Shown here: positions 54,818-63,956 of the stretch, piece after piece
Position numbering within the stretch: position 1 is the stretch's first letter
Layout of the letters: the number at the start of each line of letters is the position of its first letter
Source of the DNA: Pseudomonas caspiana
GTDB taxonomy: Bacteria > Pseudomonadota > Gammaproteobacteria > Pseudomonadales > Pseudomonadaceae
Direction: 5' to 3'
DNA: 64,000 bases
Assembly: GCF_002158995.1 (NCBI RefSeq)
Contig: NZ_LOHF01000006.1
Location: forward strand, 159,041 to 223,040
The notes under the pieces: generated by a model
The model's input: only the letters and a program-made list of their open reading frames with translations
Told to the model about the DNA's origin: nothing
The model's database searches: none
Program-made: the position numbers and the translations under genes

Positions 54818-57280
54818 ATGACCACACCCACCCCTTGCTACCACTGCGCCCTGCCCGTCCCGTCGGGCAGTCGCTTTAGCGCCGTCGTGCTCGGGGAAAA
54901 CCGGGCGATGTGCTGTCCGGGATGTCAGGCAGTGGCCGAGTCAATCGTTGCCGGGGGGCTGGAAAGCTACTACATCCATCGCAGCCAGGCATCGGCCAAT
55001 CCGGAAACGTTGCCGGTGCAGTTGCTGGACGAACTGGCGCTCTACGACCGCGCCGATGTGCAGGCGCCCTTTGTCCGGCATCAAGGTGAACTGGCAGACA
55101 CTACGTTACTGATGGAAGGCATCAGTTGCGCCGCGTGTGGCTGGCTCATCGAACGCCACTTACGCACACTGCCCGCCGTGGCCGAAGCACGTTTTAACCT
55201 GTCCAACCATCGACTGCAGGTCAGTTGGTCCGACAGCCAGATGCCTCTGAGTCAGTTACTCGCTCAATTACGCAGCATTGGCTATGTCGCCCACCCTTAT
55301 CAGGCTGATCGAGCCGCCGCACAGCTCGCTGAAGAAAACCGACTGGCGTTGCGCCAGCTTGGCGTGGCCGGTTTGCTGTGGTTTCAGGCGATGATGGCGA
55401 CCATGGCCACATGGCCGGAATTCAACATCGACCTCAGCCCGCAAATGCACACCATCCTGCGCTGGGTCGCGATGTTTCTGACCACCCCTATTGTGTTCTA
55501 CAGTTGCGCGCCGTTCTTTCGTGGCGCCATGCGTGATCTGCGCACCCGCCATCTGACCATGGACGTTTCTGTGTCGCTGGCGATTGGGGGGGCTTACATA
55601 GCGGGCATCTGGACTGCGATCACCGGCAGCGGTGAGCTGTACTTCGACGCCGTGGGCATGTTCGCCCTGTTCCTGCTGGCCGGCCGCTATCTGGAGAGAC
55701 GCGCCCGAGAACGCACTGCGGCAGCTACCGCACAACTGGTCAACCTGTTGCCCGCGTCTTGCCTGCGGCTGGATAAGCAGGGTCAGAGCGAGCGGATTCT
55801 GCTCAGCGAACTGCGCCTGGGCGATCAGGTGCTGGTGCAGCCCGGCGCAGTGCTGCCCGCCGACGGCAGAATCCTTGAAGGCCAGTCGAGCATCGACGAA
55901 TCGTTGCTGACCGGTGAATACCTCCCCCACCCGCGAAGCCCCGGCGATGCCGTTACCGCTGGGACCTTGAACGTTGAAAGCGTACTCACGGTCGAGGTTC
56001 TGGCGCTGGGCCATGAAACTCGCCTGTCGGCCATCGTCCGCTTGCTGGAGCGCGCTCAGGCAGAAAAACCCCGGCTAGCGGAAATCGCTGATCGAGCGGC
56101 GCAGTGGTTCTTGCTGTTTTCGCTGATGGCGGCAGCAGTGATTGGTGTTGTGTGGTGGCAGATCGACTCGTCGCGGGCATTCTGGGTTGTTCTGGCGATG
56201 CTGGTCGCGACTTGCCCGTGTGCGCTCTCACTTGCGACCCCCACCGCGCTTACGGCCGCCACCGGCACGCTGCACAAACTCGGTCTGTTGCTGACCCGCG
56301 GCCATGTGCTGGAGGGCCTGAATCAGATCGACACGGTAATTTTCGACAAGACCGGCACGCTGACCGAAGGACGGTTAGCGCTGCGCAGCCTCCAGGCGCT
56401 GGGCGAACTGAATGCCGACGCATGCCTGAGCCTCGCCGCTGCACTGGAAAACCGCTCGGAGCACCCCATCGCAAAAGCCTTCGGCCGCGCACCGAGCGCC
56501 GCTGAGGAGGTAGTCAGTCATCCGGGGCTAGGCCTTGAAGGTGTCGTCAACGGCCAACAATTGCGCATCGGCCAGCCAGCTTTTGTCTGCGCCTTGAGCG
56601 CCAGCGACATTCCACCCGCACCAGAACACACCGGGCAGCATCTACTGCTCGGCGACCGCCATGGGCCTTTGGCCTGGTTCATCCTGGATGACCGCCTGCG
56701 CGAAGACGCTCATGCACTGTTGCAGGCTTGCAAGGCGCGAGGCTGGAAAACCCTGCTGCTGTCCGGGGACAGCTCACCCATGGTCGCTCATGTTGCGGCT
56801 GAACTGGGCATCGACGAAGCCCTTAGCGGTTTGCGCCCCGACGACAAGCTGGCGGTGTTGCAACAGCTGCATCGTCAGGGCCGTAAAGTGTTGATGCTCG
56901 GCGATGGCGTCAATGACGTGCCAGTGCTGGCCGCAGCAGACATCAGTGTCGCCATGGGTTCAGCCACTGACCTGGCGAAAACCAGCGCCGACGCCGTCTT
57001 GCTGTCCAATCGCCTGCACGCGTTGGTTCAGGCGTTTGCTCTGGCGCGACGCACACGCAGGGTAATCATTGAGAACCTGTTCTGGGCCGGGTTATACAAT
57101 GGCCTCATGCTGCCCTTTGCAGCATTGGGCTGGATTACCCCCATCTGGGCTGCGGTGGGCATGTCCATCAGCTCGTTGACGGTGGTCCTCAACGCTTTAC
57201 GCCTGACCCGCATGCCGTCTACCACTGCCCCTCATCGGCAGCCTGCTTCGGAGGCCTTATGCCAGCGCTCTACATCATGA
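54818..57280 (+). CDS. ccoI: Cu+-exporting P-type ATPase for cbb3 oxidase (CcoI/FixI)
   Basis: P1B-type ATPase of 820 residues that moves Cu+ to the periplasm for insertion in CcoN. An N-terminal Cys-rich part (CYHCALP, CCPGC) is followed by an HMA domain with CAAC (near 108), eight membrane segments with the CPC metal motif (TCPCALSLATP), the phosphorylation site DKTGTLTEG, the HP motif SEHPIAKAF and the hinge GDGVNDVPVL. The cysteine-rich N-terminus is typical of FixI/CcoI rather than CopA. Overlaps ccoS by 22 bp. Confidence 0.95.
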   Translation: MTTPTPCYHCALPVPSGSRFSAVVLGENRAMCCPGCQAVAESIVAGGLESYYIHRSQASANPETLPVQLLDELALYDRADVQAPFVRHQGELADTTLLMEGISCAACGWLIERHLRTLPAVAEARFNLSNHRLQVSWSDSQMPLSQLLAQLRSIGYVAHPYQADRAAAQLAEENRLALRQLGVAGLLWFQAMMATMATWPEFNIDLSPQMHTILRWVAMFLTTPIVFYSCAPFFRGAMRDLRTRHLTMDVSVSLAIGGAYIAGIWTAITGSGELYFDAVGMFALFLLAGRYLERRARERTAAATAQLVNLLPASCLRLDKQGQSERILLSELRLGDQVLVQPGAVLPADGRILEGQSSIDESLLTGEYLPHPRSPGDAVTAGTLNVESVLTVEVLALGHETRLSAIVRLLERAQAEKPRLAEIADRAAQWFLLFSLMAAAVIGVVWWQIDSSRAFWVVLAMLVATCPCALSLATPTALTAATGTLHKLGLLLTRGHVLEGLNQIDTVIFDKTGTLTEGRLALRSLQALGELNADACLSLAAALENRSEHPIAKAFGRAPSAAEEVVSHPGLGLEGVVNGQQLRIGQPAFVCALSASDIPPAPEHTGQHLLLGDRHGPLAWFILDDRLREDAHALLQACKARGWKTLLLSGDSSPMVAHVAAELGIDEALSGLRPDDKLAVLQQLHRQGRKVLMLGDGVNDVPVLAAADISVAMGSATDLAKTSADAVLLSNRLHALVQAFALARRTRRVIIENLFWAGLYNGLMLPFAALGWITPIWAAVGMSISSLTVVLNALRLTRMPSTTAPHRQPASEALCQRSTS

Positions 57281-57462
57281 TCCCCGCCGCGTTGCTGCTG
57301 GTTGGTGTGGCGATCTACATCTTTTTCTGGGCAGTGGACAGCGGTCAGTACGACGACATGGAAGGCCCGGCGCACAGTATTCTTTTTGATGATCAAGACC
57401 CAAAGCATCAGGCGGCGGTGGATGAAGTCGCGAGCCAGAAAAAAGGTGAGTCTGATGTTTGA
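57259..57462 (+). CDS. ccoS: cbb3 oxidase assembly protein CcoS
   Basis: A 67-residue protein with one membrane helix (about 4-24) followed by the CcoS signature FFWAVDSGQYDDMEGPAHSILFDD. Needed for haem b and copper insertion into CcoN in studied species. It lies inside the ccoI 3' end, so the two are translationally linked. Confidence 0.92.
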   Translation: MPALYIMIPAALLLVGVAIYIFFWAVDSGQYDDMEGPAHSILFDDQDPKHQAAVDEVASQKKGESDV

Positions 57463-57488
57463 GCCCAATCCCGAGCAAACAGCGGATC

Positions 57489-57593
57489 CTGTGGGAGCGG
57501 CCGGGGTGGCGCTCCACCTTGCCCGCGATAAGGCTGGGCGCGTTAGACCTGATATCCGAGGCGTCTGCATCGCGGGCAAGCACCACTCCTATC
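57489..57593. repeat. Degenerate REP palindrome, first of a tandem pair
   Basis: Left arm CTGTGGGAGCGGCCGGGGTG with inner TTGCCCGCGATAAGG, right arm CGCGGGCAAGCACCACTCC. The outer ends no longer match fully. It lies in the 330-bp gap between ccoS and the SafE-like gene, which otherwise holds nothing recognised. Confidence 0.65.
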
Positions 57594-57629
57594 AAACAAA
57601 AAATAACTACCTGATCTGGAATGCATTTT

Positions 57630-57720
57630 CTGTAGGAGTGAGCTTGCTCGCGACAGCGCCAGCACAGGCAATACATTCATCAACTGACAGATCGAATCGC
57701 GAGCAAGCTCACTCCTACAG
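57630..57720. repeat. REP palindrome, second of a tandem pair
   Basis: Inverted repeat with arms CTGTAGGAGTGAGCTTGCTC and complement, 36 bp after the degenerate unit. A separate REP subtype in direct neighbourhood, suggesting repeated insertion at this site. Confidence 0.85.
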
Positions 57721-57791
57721 GTCCCATGTTTGCTGCGCGACAGCGCAGTGTCAGGGACACTGGGCGACCTCGTACAGGGATTTGCGACTGC

Positions 57792-58475
57792 ATGGCTGAC
57801 CTTTTACCCCTTCTGATCTCGGCCCTGATCCTCGGCCTGCTCGGCGGTGGCCACTGCCTGGGCATGTGCGGCGGGTTGATGGGCGCACTGACGCTGGCGA
57901 TTCCCAAGGAACAACGCAGCCGACGTTTTCGATTGCTGCTGGCTTACAACGTTGGGCGAATTTTAAGTTACACCTGCGCCGGTTTGCTGATCGGCCTCGC
58001 CGGCTGGGCCGCGGCCAATAGCCCTGGCGCAATGGCCTTGCGAGTCATCGCCGCACTGCTATTGATCACAATGGGCCTGTACCTGGCCGGATGGTGGAGC
58101 GGCCTGACCCGTATCGAAAGCCTGGGCCGCGGGTTGTGGCGCTACATCCAGCCGCTGGCAAGTCGCTTGCTGCCAGTGTCGAGTCTGCCACGGGCTTTAT
58201 TGTTGGGCGCACTGTGGGGCTGGCTGCCTTGCGGGCTGGTTTACAGCACGCTGCTCTGGTCGGCGAGCCAGGGTAATGCCATCGACAGCGCCCTGTTGAT
58301 GCTGGCTTTTGGTATTGGCACCTGCCCGGTGCTGTTGGCCACGGGCCTTGCGGCGCAGCGCATCAACGCGTTGCTGCGTCAGCGTGGCATGCGCATGGCA
58401 GGCGGCCTGCTGGTGATTGCGTTCGGACTCTGGACCCTGCCCGGTCCGCATCAGCACTGGTTGATGGGCCATTGA
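57792..58475 (+). CDS. SafE/TauE-like membrane protein of the cbb3 assembly locus
   Basis: A polytopic membrane protein of 227 residues with about six segments in two halves. It carries GGGHCLGMCGGLMG in the first half and GWLPCGLVYSTLLWS in the second, the CcoI-adjacent sulfite-exporter-TauE/SafE type related to the membrane part of DsbD. The paired cysteines could handle copper or thiols. A gene of this type stands at the same place, between ccoS and hemN, in other pseudomonads. Function in oxidase maturation is inferred from position. The stop codon overlaps the hemN ANR box. Confidence 0.85.
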   Translation: MADLLPLLISALILGLLGGGHCLGMCGGLMGALTLAIPKEQRSRRFRLLLAYNVGRILSYTCAGLLIGLAGWAAANSPGAMALRVIAALLLITMGLYLAGWWSGLTRIESLGRGLWRYIQPLASRLLPVSSLPRALLLGALWGWLPCGLVYSTLLWSASQGNAIDSALLMLAFGIGTCPVLLATGLAAQRINALLRQRGMRMAGGLLVIAFGLWTLPGPHQHWLMGH

Positions 58476-58485
58476 CCCATATCAA
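58472..58485 (+). promoter_or_regulatory. ANR/FNR box upstream of hemN
   Basis: TTGAC-CCAT-ATCAA matches TTGAT-N4-ATCAA at 9 of 10 positions. It lies about 70 bp before hemN and overlaps the stop codon of the preceding gene. A start point near 58520 would fit class II activation. Confidence 0.8.
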
Positions 58486-58547
58486 AGGATCAAGCGCGTG
58501 CTTCTCTAGACTGGCCGACACTGCAAGCTTACCCAGGGAACGCCAAC

Positions 58548-59930
58548 ATGCTCGACGCCATCCGTTGGGATTCTGATCTGATTCGCCGCTACGATCTGGC
58601 GGGGCCACGCTACACCTCCTACCCCACAGCGGTGCAATTTCACACGCAGGTCGGTGCGTTCGACCTGCTGCATGCGTTGCGCGACAGCCGCAAAGCCGTC
58701 CGCCCCGTGTCGCTCTATGTGCATATCCCGTTCTGCGCCAACATTTGCTATTACTGCGCCTGCAACAAAGTCATTACCAAGGATCGCGGGCGCGCCCAAG
58801 CTTATCTGCAGCGTCTTGAGCATGAAATCAAGATGATTGCCTGCCATCTGGATCCTGGCCAGGTCGTCGAACAGCTGCATTTTGGCGGTGGTACGCCGAC
58901 CTTTCTCAGCCACGACGAGCTGCGTCAATTGATGGGCCATTTGCGTCAGCACTTCAATCTGCTGGACGATGACTCTGGCGACTACGGCATCGAAATCGAC
59001 CCGCGTGAGGCCGATTGGTCGACCATGGGACTGCTGCGCGAACTGGGTTTCAACCGGGTCAGTCTGGGCGTGCAGGATCTGGACCCGCAGGTACAGCGCG
59101 CGGTGAATCGCCTGCAAAGCCTGGAAGAAACCCAGGCCATTATTGATGCCGCGCGTACCTTGCAGTTTCGCTCGGTCAATATCGACCTGATCTACGGCCT
59201 GCCGAAACAGACGCCGCAAGCGTTTGCCCGCACCGTGGAGGAAATCATCGCCCTGCAGCCAGACCGATTGTCGGTGTTCAACTACGCACACCTGCCTGAA
59301 CGCTTCATGCCACAACGGCGAATCGATAGCGGCGATCTGCCAACGCCGGAAGCGAAGCTGCAGATGCTGGAACAGACCATTGAGCAACTGACCAATGCCG
59401 GCTATCGCTACATCGGCATGGACCATTTCGCCCTGCCCGATGATGAATTGGCGGTCGCTCAGGAAGAACTGACCCTGCAACGCAACTTCCAGGGCTACAC
59501 CACCCACGGCCACTGCGACCTGATTGGTCTGGGGGTTTCAGCCATCAGTCAAATCGGTGACCTGAACAGCCAGAACAGCAACGATCTGGCTGACTATCAA
59601 AGCCTGCTGGGCAGCGATCAACTGGCGACCAAACGCGGCCTGGTCTGCAATGAGGACGACCGCATACGACGAGCGGTGATTCAGCAATTGATCTGTCATT
59701 TCAGCCTGAATTTCTCCGATATCGAAACGCAATTCGATATCAACTTTCGCGCTTACTTCAGTGAGTTGTGGCCCCAGCTCGCCAGCATGGCTAGCGACGG
59801 CCTGATCAGCTTGAAACCTGAAGGCATTGAAGTACTGCCCGCCGGGCGATTGCTGGTGCGTTCGGTGTGCATGGTGTTTGATGCTTACTTGACCCAACAG
59901 AATCGGAAGCGTTTTTCACGGGTGATCTGA
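58548..59930 (+). CDS. hemN: Oxygen-independent coproporphyrinogen III dehydrogenase HemN
   Basis: Radical-SAM enzyme making protoporphyrinogen IX without oxygen, supplying haem at low O2. The 460-residue protein has the radical-SAM cluster motif CANICYYC (Cys63, Cys67, Cys70) plus Cys72, then the GGGTPTFL SAM motif, and the C-terminal HemN domain. Full length separates it from the shorter HemW proteins. A well-matched ANR box upstream agrees with Anr control. Confidence 0.96.
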   Translation: MLDAIRWDSDLIRRYDLAGPRYTSYPTAVQFHTQVGAFDLLHALRDSRKAVRPVSLYVHIPFCANICYYCACNKVITKDRGRAQAYLQRLEHEIKMIACHLDPGQVVEQLHFGGGTPTFLSHDELRQLMGHLRQHFNLLDDDSGDYGIEIDPREADWSTMGLLRELGFNRVSLGVQDLDPQVQRAVNRLQSLEETQAIIDAARTLQFRSVNIDLIYGLPKQTPQAFARTVEEIIALQPDRLSVFNYAHLPERFMPQRRIDSGDLPTPEAKLQMLEQTIEQLTNAGYRYIGMDHFALPDDELAVAQEELTLQRNFQGYTTHGHCDLIGLGVSAISQIGDLNSQNSNDLADYQSLLGSDQLATKRGLVCNEDDRIRRAVIQQLICHFSLNFSDIETQFDINFRAYFSELWPQLASMASDGLISLKPEGIEVLPAGRLLVRSVCMVFDAYLTQQNRKRFSRVI

Positions 59931-60010
59931 GCTGCGATGGCGGCATGTCTGACACACCGCCATCGCTGGCCTCGTAACCTCGGTAAGTTCCTACAGGATG
60001 GGCCGCTTGC

Positions 60011-60487
60011 TTACATCCTGGCCAGCATCAGCATGCTGGCCTTGGTTTTGCCGGCTGAATTGAGTTGTAGCGCGTTCATGACAGAAGAAAGATCACTGGC
60101 CGAGGTACTGATCTGACGCTGATAAATCGCCGAAACCGTCTGCAATGCGGCAGCCTTGGCCTGGCGCATATCGGGGCTGAGCGACTTATCGTCTTTGGCC
60201 GCTTGCAACTCACTGTTCGACTGCGCCAAGCGTTTCTGGGAGTCACGCACCGAGGTCAGGATTTTCTGCACAGAATCAGGCAAGCCACTTTGCGTGATAT
60301 CGGTATTGGCCGAGCCGGACAAGGCGGCACGTGCCAGACCGGCAGCCGAAAGCTTCACATCTACGCTCTGTGGAGTCTGAGCGGCGGCGTTGCTCTGCGA
60401 CGCGGCCTTGTCGGCTGCGCTTTTCTGCGCGGCAGCATTGGCCGTCAGAAAAGCCCGGCTGATGGCGGTAAGGGCGGATGACCACAT
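60011..60487 (-). CDS. Conserved small protein between hemN and anr
   Basis: Not recognised. The 158-residue protein is rich in Ala, Ser and Gln. A short N-terminal segment ([21 protein letters not shown]) is too weak to call a signal peptide. It has the stretch [18 protein letters not shown], then a predicted helical, partly coiled-coil C-terminal half ([20 protein letters not shown]...[15 protein letters not shown]). It is read away from anr. A gene of similar size occupies the same position in other Pseudomonas genomes, as I recall, which supports it being real. Confidence 0.75.
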   Translation of the reverse strand: MWSSALTAISRAFLTANAAAQKSAADKAASQSNAAAQTPQSVDVKLSAAGLARAALSGSANTDITQSGLPDSVQKILTSVRDSQKRLAQSNSELQAAKDDKSLSPDMRQAKAAALQTVSAIYQRQISTSASDLSSVMNALQLNSAGKTKASMLMLARM

Positions 60488-60638
60488 GAGCAGCGACCTG
60501 TTTAAAGATGCGGATATTCAGGGCTATCGACCCATGCGCACTAAGCTTGATAGCCACGCGACGGATCGTCGCTGGTCTGAACAGTCATCGGTGAGTTACC
60601 CTTATGACTTATGTGTGATTACCACAAGGAATAAAGTG

Positions 60639-61373
60639 ATGCCCGAGCCAGTCAAAGTACGCGCTCATACCCAGGCCCATTGCAAGGATTGCAGTCTGGC
60701 TCCGCTGTGCTTGCCGCTCTCCTTGAACCTCGAAGACATGGATGCGCTGGATCAAATCGTCAAACGCGGTCGACCGCTGAAGAAAGGCGAGTTCCTGTTC
60801 CGTCAGGGTGACACGTTCGGGTCGGTATACGCGGTACGTTCCGGCGCGTTGAAGACCTTCAATATCAGCGACGGTGGCGAAGAGCAACTGACCGGTTTCC
60901 ATTTGCCAAGCGAACTGGTGGGTATGTCGGGCATGGACGCAGAAGCCTATCCGGTTTCCGCTCAAGCGCTGGAAACCACTTCGGTCTGCGAAATCCCGTT
61001 CGAGCGGCTGGACGAACTGTCCGTGCAACTGCCACAACTGCGACGTCAGTTGATGCGGGTCATGAGCCGGGAAATTCGCGATGACCAGCAAATGATGTTG
61101 CTGCTGTCGAAAAAAACCGCCGACGAGCGCATTGCGACGTTCTTGGTCAACCTGTCGGCACGCTTCCGTGCCCGGGGTTTCTCGGCCAATCAGTTCCGCC
61201 TGAGCATGTCACGCAACGAAATTGGTAATCACCTGGGGCTGGCAGTGGAAACCGTGTCCCGCGTCTTCACCCGCTTCCAGCAAAACGAACTGATTGCAGC
61301 CGAAGGCAAGGAGATCAGAATCCTTGATCCAATCCAGCTCTGCGCGCTGGCGGGCGGCGCTATCGAAAGCTGA
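60639..61373 (+). CDS. anr: Anaerobic regulator Anr (FNR-type oxygen sensor)
   Basis: CRP/FNR-family activator of 244 residues that senses O2 with a [4Fe-4S] cluster and controls microaerobic and anaerobic genes. Cluster ligands are Cys15, Cys18 and Cys24 in [11 protein letters not shown], plus Cys117 in [10 protein letters not shown] cyclic-nucleotide-binding-like fold is followed by a dimer helix and an HTH (about 188-215; [21 protein letters not shown]) whose E-SR residues read TTGAT half-sites. AAGGA lies before the ATG. Likely targets in this window are ccoG and hemN. Confidence 0.97.
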   Translation: MPEPVKVRAHTQAHCKDCSLAPLCLPLSLNLEDMDALDQIVKRGRPLKKGEFLFRQGDTFGSVYAVRSGALKTFNISDGGEEQLTGFHLPSELVGMSGMDAEAYPVSAQALETTSVCEIPFERLDELSVQLPQLRRQLMRVMSREIRDDQQMMLLLSKKTADERIATFLVNLSARFRARGFSANQFRLSMSRNEIGNHLGLAVETVSRVFTRFQQNELIAAEGKEIRILDPIQLCALAGGAIES

Positions 61374-61435
61374 GGGTGCGATTCAGGGCGAGCGGCTTTA
61401 GACTAGCGTTTAGACGACCTGCCCTGGATTACCTG

Positions 61436-61981
61436 ATGATTTTCGACGAAGCCAGCTTCAAATCCCTCATTCGCCCGGTAGTGGACTTCCCCAAACCGGG
61501 CGTCATTTTTCGCGACATCACCCCGCTGTTCCAGTCTCCCAAAGCCACACGGCTGGTGATGGACAGTTTCGTGCAGCGCTATATCGAAGCTGACTTCAGC
61601 CACATCGGCGTGATGGACGCACGGGGTTTTCTGATCGGTTCGATTGTGGCTTATGAACTGAACAAACCACTGATCCTGTTTCGCAAGCAGGGCAAACTGC
61701 CTGCTGACGTGCTGTCAGAGGGTTATCAGACTGAATACGGTGAAGCGTTTCTGGAAGTGCACGCCGACAGCCTGTGCGATGGCGACTCGGTGGTGATGTT
61801 CGACGACCTGATCGCCACTGGCGGAACGCTGATCGCCGCTGCGAACCTGATCCGCCGCATGGGCGCGAAGATCCACGAGGCCGCGGCGATCATCGACCTG
61901 CCGGAACTGGGCGGCTCGAAACGCCTGCAAGACCTGCAGATTCCGACGTTTTGCCTGACGAGCTTTGGGTTGACGGAGTAG
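61436..61981 (+). CDS. apt: Adenine phosphoribosyltransferase
   Basis: Salvage enzyme joining adenine and PRPP to AMP. The 181-residue protein has the Apt N-terminal motif [17 protein letters not shown], the [10 protein letters not shown] loop, and the PRPP-binding motif [14 protein letters not shown]. The start at MIFDEASF is set by the Pseudomonas Apt N-terminus; the frame is open 20 codons upstream but that part is not conserved-looking. It follows anr closely, as in P. aeruginosa. Confidence 0.95.
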   Translation: MIFDEASFKSLIRPVVDFPKPGVIFRDITPLFQSPKATRLVMDSFVQRYIEADFSHIGVMDARGFLIGSIVAYELNKPLILFRKQGKLPADVLSEGYQTEYGEAFLEVHADSLCDGDSVVMFDDLIATGGTLIAAANLIRRMGAKIHEAAAIIDLPELGGSKRLQDLQIPTFCLTSFGLTE

Positions 61982-62066
61982 ATATCTGTGGGGCTGACAC
62001 TAGGTCTCCCCTGAACAAACAAGCCCCTCTCCACGGCACAACATTGCCTCGCGGCAGATATTGAAC

Positions 62067-62139
62067 CTGTAGGAACTGCCGAAGCTGCGATGGCGGCGTG
62101 TCAGGATGAACGCTTCGCAGCCTTCGGCAGCTCCTACAG
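62067..62139. repeat. REP palindrome pair (CTGTAGGAACTGCCGAAGC type)
   Basis: Inverted repeat with arms starting CTGTAGGAACTGCCGAAGC and GCCTTCGGCAGCTCCTACAG, between the convergent apt and recR genes. One arm has drifted by a substitution and a deletion. Confidence 0.8.
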
Positions 62140-62153
62140 ATTAATGTAGATGC

Positions 62154-62756
62154 TTACAAAGCGATCGGCTTACGCCCTGCAAACGAGTGCGCCAACGTCC
62201 CGCCATCCACCAATTCCAACTCGCCACCCAGCGGCACGCCGTGGGCGATGCGAGAGGTGATCAGGCCTTTGTTGGTCAGCAACTGCGCGATGTAGTGTGC
62301 GGTGGCTTCGCCTTCGACCGTAGGATTGGTCGCCAGGATGACTTCGCTGAAAGTGCCCTGCTCGTTGATGCGTGCCAGCAGCTGTGGAATGCCGATAGCC
62401 TCAGGACCCAGCCCGTCCAGCGGCGACAGGTGCCCTTTGAGCACGAAGTAACGACCGCGATAGCCGGTCTGCTCCACTGCATAGACATCCATCGGCCCCT
62501 CCACGACGCACAGCAGCGTGTCGTCGCGACGATTGTCTGAACATTGTGGGCACAGATCGTCTTCGGTCAGGGTGCGACACTGTCGACAGTGCCCTACCCC
62601 TTCCATCGCCTGGCTCAACGCCAGCGCCAGCCGTGAGCCGCCACTGCGATCACGCTCGAGCAATTGCAGCGCCATGCGTTGCGCAGTTTTTTGACCGACG
62701 CCCGGCAGGGTGCGCAGAGCATCGATCAGTTGGCGAATCAGTGGGCTGAAGCTCAT
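62154..62756 (-). CDS. recR: Recombination mediator protein RecR
   Basis: Ring-forming DNA-binding protein that with RecF and RecO loads RecA on gapped DNA. The 200-residue protein has an N-terminal HhH ([17 protein letters not shown]), a four-Cys zinc motif (CRQC...CPQC), a Toprim domain with [12 protein letters not shown] and [15 protein letters not shown], and a Walker-B-like C-terminus. Length is normal. The gene before it is an oxidoreductase rather than the usual ybaB. Confidence 0.96.
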   Translation of the reverse strand: MSFSPLIRQLIDALRTLPGVGQKTAQRMALQLLERDRSGGSRLALALSQAMEGVGHCRQCRTLTEDDLCPQCSDNRRDDTLLCVVEGPMDVYAVEQTGYRGRYFVLKGHLSPLDGLGPEAIGIPQLLARINEQGTFSEVILATNPTVEGEATAHYIAQLLTNKGLITSRIAHGVPLGGELELVDGGTLAHSFAGRKPIAL

Positions 62757-62830
62757 GGAGAAAGGTCCGACAAAAACACAAGACGCGGTTTATACCCGCG
62801 CCCTGCCTACAGCGTCAATCAAGGGTTACG

Positions 62831-63865
62831 TCAGGCGTCAGAGACGTGAACCACCAACTTGCCAAAGTTACGTCCTTCCAGCAGACCGATAAAGGCTTCT
62901 GGCGCATTCTCAAGGCCCTGCACCACGTCTTCACGGAACTTGATCTTGCCCTGAGTGACCAGTGGCGTCATTTCACGGAAGAACTCCTCGTGACGATGAC
63001 CGTACTCTTCGAACACGATGAAACCCTGCATGCGGGCGCGCTTGGTCAGGATCGTGCGCAGAAGCAGCGGCAGATCGTTCGGGCCTTCCGGTACGCCCTG
63101 GGCGTTGTACTGCGCAATCACGCCGCACACGGGAATACGCGCACGAGGGTTCAGCAGCGGCAATACCGCATCGAAGACTTTGCCGCCCACCAATTCGAAG
63201 TAGATGTCGATGCCTTTGCCGCAAGCCTGCTTCAGCTCTTCCGCAAAGTTGTCGCTCTTGTGGTCGATACAGGCGTCGAAGCCCAGTTCATCAACCACAT
63301 AACGGCACTTGTCCGCACCACCTGCCACGCCGACGACACGCAGGCCTTGCAGCTTGGCCACCTGCCCCACCACTGAGCCCACAGCGCCGGACGCGGCCGC
63401 CACGACGAGCGTCTCGCCAGCCTGTGGCTTGCCGATGTCCATCAGCCCCATGTAAGCGGTCATGCCAGGCATGCCCAATACGCCTACGGCCATGGAGTCG
63501 CTGGGCAGGTCTTTCGGGATCACTTTCAACGCAGCACCGTCATTGATGCTGTGAGTCTGCCAGCCGGTCTGGCCGACTACGCGATCACCGACCTTGAATG
63601 CTGGATTACGCGATTGCTCGACGATGCTGACGGCGCCGCCTTCCATCACTGCGTCGATTTCAACCGGGTCGGCGTAAGAAGGTGCATCGCTCATGCGTCC
63701 GCGCATGTAGGGGTCCAGCGACAGGTAAAGAGTGCGCAACTGCACTTGCCCTTCCTGAAGGTCCGGCAGCGCTTCGCGCTCCAACCGGAAGTTTTCCGGG
63801 GTGGGCGCACCTTGCGGACGAGAGGCCAGGACAATTCGCTGGTTAAGAATCAATTCTTGGGTCAT
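62831..63865 (-). CDS. NADP-dependent medium-chain oxidoreductase (CurA/leukotriene B4 dehydrogenase-like)
   Basis: Zinc-independent alkenal/one oxidoreductase of 344 residues. The N-terminal catalytic domain (NQRIVLASRPQGAPTPENFRLE) is typical of the CurA/YncB group. The Rossmann domain has VAAASGAVGSVVGQVAKLQG with the AASGAVG nucleotide turn and KCRYV for the NADP phosphate. It reduces activated double bonds; the natural substrate is not known. The start at MTQELILNQR is set by GGAGCCGC; a longer frame reaches 63946. Confidence 0.92.
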   Translation of the reverse strand: MTQELILNQRIVLASRPQGAPTPENFRLEREALPDLQEGQVQLRTLYLSLDPYMRGRMSDAPSYADPVEIDAVMEGGAVSIVEQSRNPAFKVGDRVVGQTGWQTHSINDGAALKVIPKDLPSDSMAVGVLGMPGMTAYMGLMDIGKPQAGETLVVAAASGAVGSVVGQVAKLQGLRVVGVAGGADKCRYVVDELGFDACIDHKSDNFAEELKQACGKGIDIYFELVGGKVFDAVLPLLNPRARIPVCGVIAQYNAQGVPEGPNDLPLLLRTILTKRARMQGFIVFEEYGHRHEEFFREMTPLVTQGKIKFREDVVQGLENAPEAFIGLLEGRNFGKLVVHVSDA

Positions 63866-63956
63866 CAAAGCGGCTCCTTGGGAATGAATTCTCTGGGGTA
63901 TGAAGAACAGACCGCCTGAAGCCGATGGCGTTCGGTTGGATACCAATGGGGGGATT

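Noticed and set aside
12247..62139. Repeated palindromes as a possible CRISPR array or riboswitch set
   Set aside because: The units are scattered single doublets at gene ends without regular spacers, which is the pattern of REP elements.
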